A stretch of DNA of 7,315 nucleotides, from NCBI GenBank assembly GCA_900768035.1, contig CAAGBH010000105.1:1-7315 (forward strand), given 5' to 3'. The notes under the pieces were generated by a model. That model ran no database searches, was not told the DNA's origin, and was given only the letters and a program-made list of their open reading frames with translations. Below are positions 5,845 to 7,315 of this stretch, one piece after another. This stretch comes from Clostridia bacterium (lineage in GTDB: Bacteria; Bacillota; Clostridia; Oscillospirales; Acutalibacteraceae). The position numbers and the translations under genes are program-made. Position 1 is the stretch's first letter. The number at the start of each line of letters is the position of its first letter.

Positions 5845-7315
5845 TTGCCCGAAAAAATAATAGAAAAAATCAAAAACAATATATTACCGCAGTGGAAGAT
5901 TTCTTTTATTTCGGCGGTTGTTATAGGTTTAATAACTCATCTTTATAAAATTACAAATTGGCTTCCAAATTGGGATTCCCTTGTATTTAGGTATGATGCG
6001 CAAAATATGGTTGCTATGGGAAGATGGTTTCTGCCTGTGGCTTCCGCATTTAGTTCTTTTTACGATTTGCCTTGGGTTACAGGTCTAATGGCTATATTGT
6101 TTCACGCCCTTGGCGCAGTTGTAATAGTTGAGATTTTTAAGGTTAAGAAAACCGTTACGGCTTGTCTTATCGGTGCTATGGTAGCATCATTCCCCACAGT
6201 CACATCGGTTATGATGTATAATTATGTAGCAGATGCTTACGCGCTTTCGTTCCTTTTTGCCGTTTTGGCAGCATTCTTTTTAACAAGAGAGAAACCAAAG
6301 TATTTGATTTCGGTGATTTTAATTGCATTATCTGTAGGAATTTATCAAGCCTACATAACCGTTACAATAATGCTTTTACTGGTTTTTCTGATAAAAGAAA
6401 CCTTTATCTCAGAAGTAAAGGTAAAGGATATCTTAATAAAATGCCTTAAATTCCTAATTACCGGCGGTATCGGTATGGGACTATATTACGTAGCTTTAAT
6501 GGTTATTTTAAAGATAACAAACACCGCTCTTTTAGACTATCAAGGTTTTGGAGATGCTGCTGCACTTTCGGGTATTAATATATTTGCTTCCCTTTATGTA
6601 ATTAAAGATAGTTTTTTAAACTATTTCTTTAATTTTACAAACGGATTAAATTTATTTAGCATTATTAACTTGCTGATTTTTGCTCTGACAGTAGTTCTTT
6701 ATGTTACTGACATAATAAAAAACAAAATCACAATATTAAAGGTTTTGTTCCTTTTAGTTTTTGTAATACTTCTTCCCATAGGTGCTAACATATTAGCATT
6801 TGTTAATAGTAGCATAGACTATCATAACCTTATGAAAATGGGATATTTGGGTTTTTATCTTATTTTTATACTTGCTTATGAAAAAACTTATTTTGAAAAG
6901 ATAAAATTCCAGGCAATTAAATCTTGGTTGGTTTTAGCATTATCAGCAGTCTTAATTTTCAACTACATAATTATTGCTAACGCAAGTTATCATAAACTTA
7001 ATATGGCATACGAAAAATCAATCGGTACTTTAAATCGAATTGCCGATAGAATTGAACAAACAGAAGGTTCAAATAAATGTGACAGCGTTTTAGTTTTAGG
7101 CGCGTTAGAAGATAGTGAAGAATATAGTGCCTATATTTCCCTTGATATGACGGGTACTACCGATGGGCACATCATAAGAGCCGATGATGAAATTGTTGGA
7201 CAAAGTGTTTTGTGCAGCGCATTAAACGATTATTGTGGTAAAGAATATAAATTCCTTTCGGGTGAAGAAAAACAAAAACTAATGAGCAAAATAGACGAAG
7301 ACAGTTTAAGCAATT
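5845..7315 (+). CDS. GtrII-like membrane glucosyltransferase (3' partial)
   Basis: An open frame runs to the end of the window; 490 residues are visible and no stop is reached. The start is taken as TTG 5845 because of the GGAG eight bases upstream; ATG 5821 or 5827 in the same frame would add 8 or 6 residues and overlap the previous gene. The protein is strongly hydrophobic with about nine or ten membrane segments between residues 18 and 380, then a soluble, charged region from about 385. The early segment LPNWDSLVFRYDAQNMVAMGRW (40-61), with Asp44, Asp51 and the GRW turn, followed by a PWVTG loop, resembles the Glucos_trans_II (GtrII) family. These enzymes use a polyprenyl-phosphate-linked sugar to add side residues to a glycan outside the membrane. 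Here it would decorate the polymer exported by the flippase. Family assignment is by recognition and is fairly, not fully, certain. Confidence 0.82.
   Translation, partial: MPEKIIEKIKNNILPQWKISFISAVVIGLITHLYKITNWLPNWDSLVFRYDAQNMVAMGRWFLPVASAFSSFYDLPWVTGLMAILFHALGAVVIVEIFKVKKTVTACLIGAMVASFPTVTSVMMYNYVADAYALSFLFAVLAAFFLTREKPKYLISVILIALSVGIYQAYITVTIMLLLVFLIKETFISEVKVKDILIKCLKFLITGGIGMGLYYVALMVILKITNTALLDYQGFGDAAALSGINIFASLYVIKDSFLNYFFNFTNGLNLFSIINLLIFALTVVLYVTDIIKNKITILKVLFLLVFVILLPIGANILAFVNSSIDYHNLMKMGYLGFYLIFILAYEKTYFEKIKFQAIKSWLVLALSAVLIFNYIIIANASYHKLNMAYEKSIGTLNRIADRIEQTEGSNKCDSVLVLGALEDSEEYSAYISLDMTGTTDGHIIRADDEIVGQSVLCSALNDYCGKEYKFLSGEEKQKLMSKIDEDSLSN

Noticed and set aside
1..7315. CRISPR array, tRNA, rRNA, insertion sequence or attachment site
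   Set aside because: No regularly spaced repeats, RNA gene signatures, transposase or recombinase genes, or inverted terminal repeats were found on either strand.

Overview
The window is AT-rich, with genes on the + strand only, Shine-Dalgarno sites of the AGGGGG/GGAG type, and TTG or ATG starts. This composition and the gene families present suggest a low-GC Bacillota, probably an anaerobic Clostridia (for example a gut Oscillospiraceae or Lachnospiraceae). The taxonomic call is inference from style, not from a marker gene.

Left part (1-1969): the 3' end of a membrane-bound diguanylate cyclase. It has an extracellular Cache-like sensor, one membrane segment, a GAF-like region, a GGDEF domain with an intact GGDEF motif, and an extra PAS-like domain at the C-terminus. 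The start of the gene lies outside the window.

Middle (1970-2198): the 229-base gap is regulatory. A near-consensus sigma-A promoter (TTGACA, 17 bases, TATACT) starts just after the cyclase stop codon. It is followed by an RNA that matches the class I cyclic di-GMP riboswitch (GEMM-I): a GAAA-capped hairpin, the GACGCAAAGC core, and a tetraloop receptor. A strong intrinsic terminator follows, and its 5' arm overlaps the 3' end of the aptamer. That overlap suggests the ligand turns expression on.

Right part (2199-7315): five closely packed co-directional genes that probably form one operon under this riboswitch. They encode an EAL-type cyclic di-GMP phosphodiesterase (with ETL in place of EAL), a left-handed beta-helix O-acetyltransferase, a Wzx-type polysaccharide flippase, a GT32-family glycosyltransferase, and a GtrII-like membrane glucosyltransferase that is cut by the window end. 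Gaps are 13 and 18 bases, then there is a 14-base overlap and then a 2-base gap. No further terminator was seen.

Working model: the cyclase makes cyclic di-GMP in response to an external signal. The nucleotide binds the leader RNA and lets transcription through into the phosphodiesterase and the surface-polysaccharide genes. Polysaccharide export and decoration would then rise with cyclic di-GMP, while the phosphodiesterase, made from the same transcript, would lower the signal again. The pieces are seen in the sequence; the ON direction and the size of the operon are inferred.
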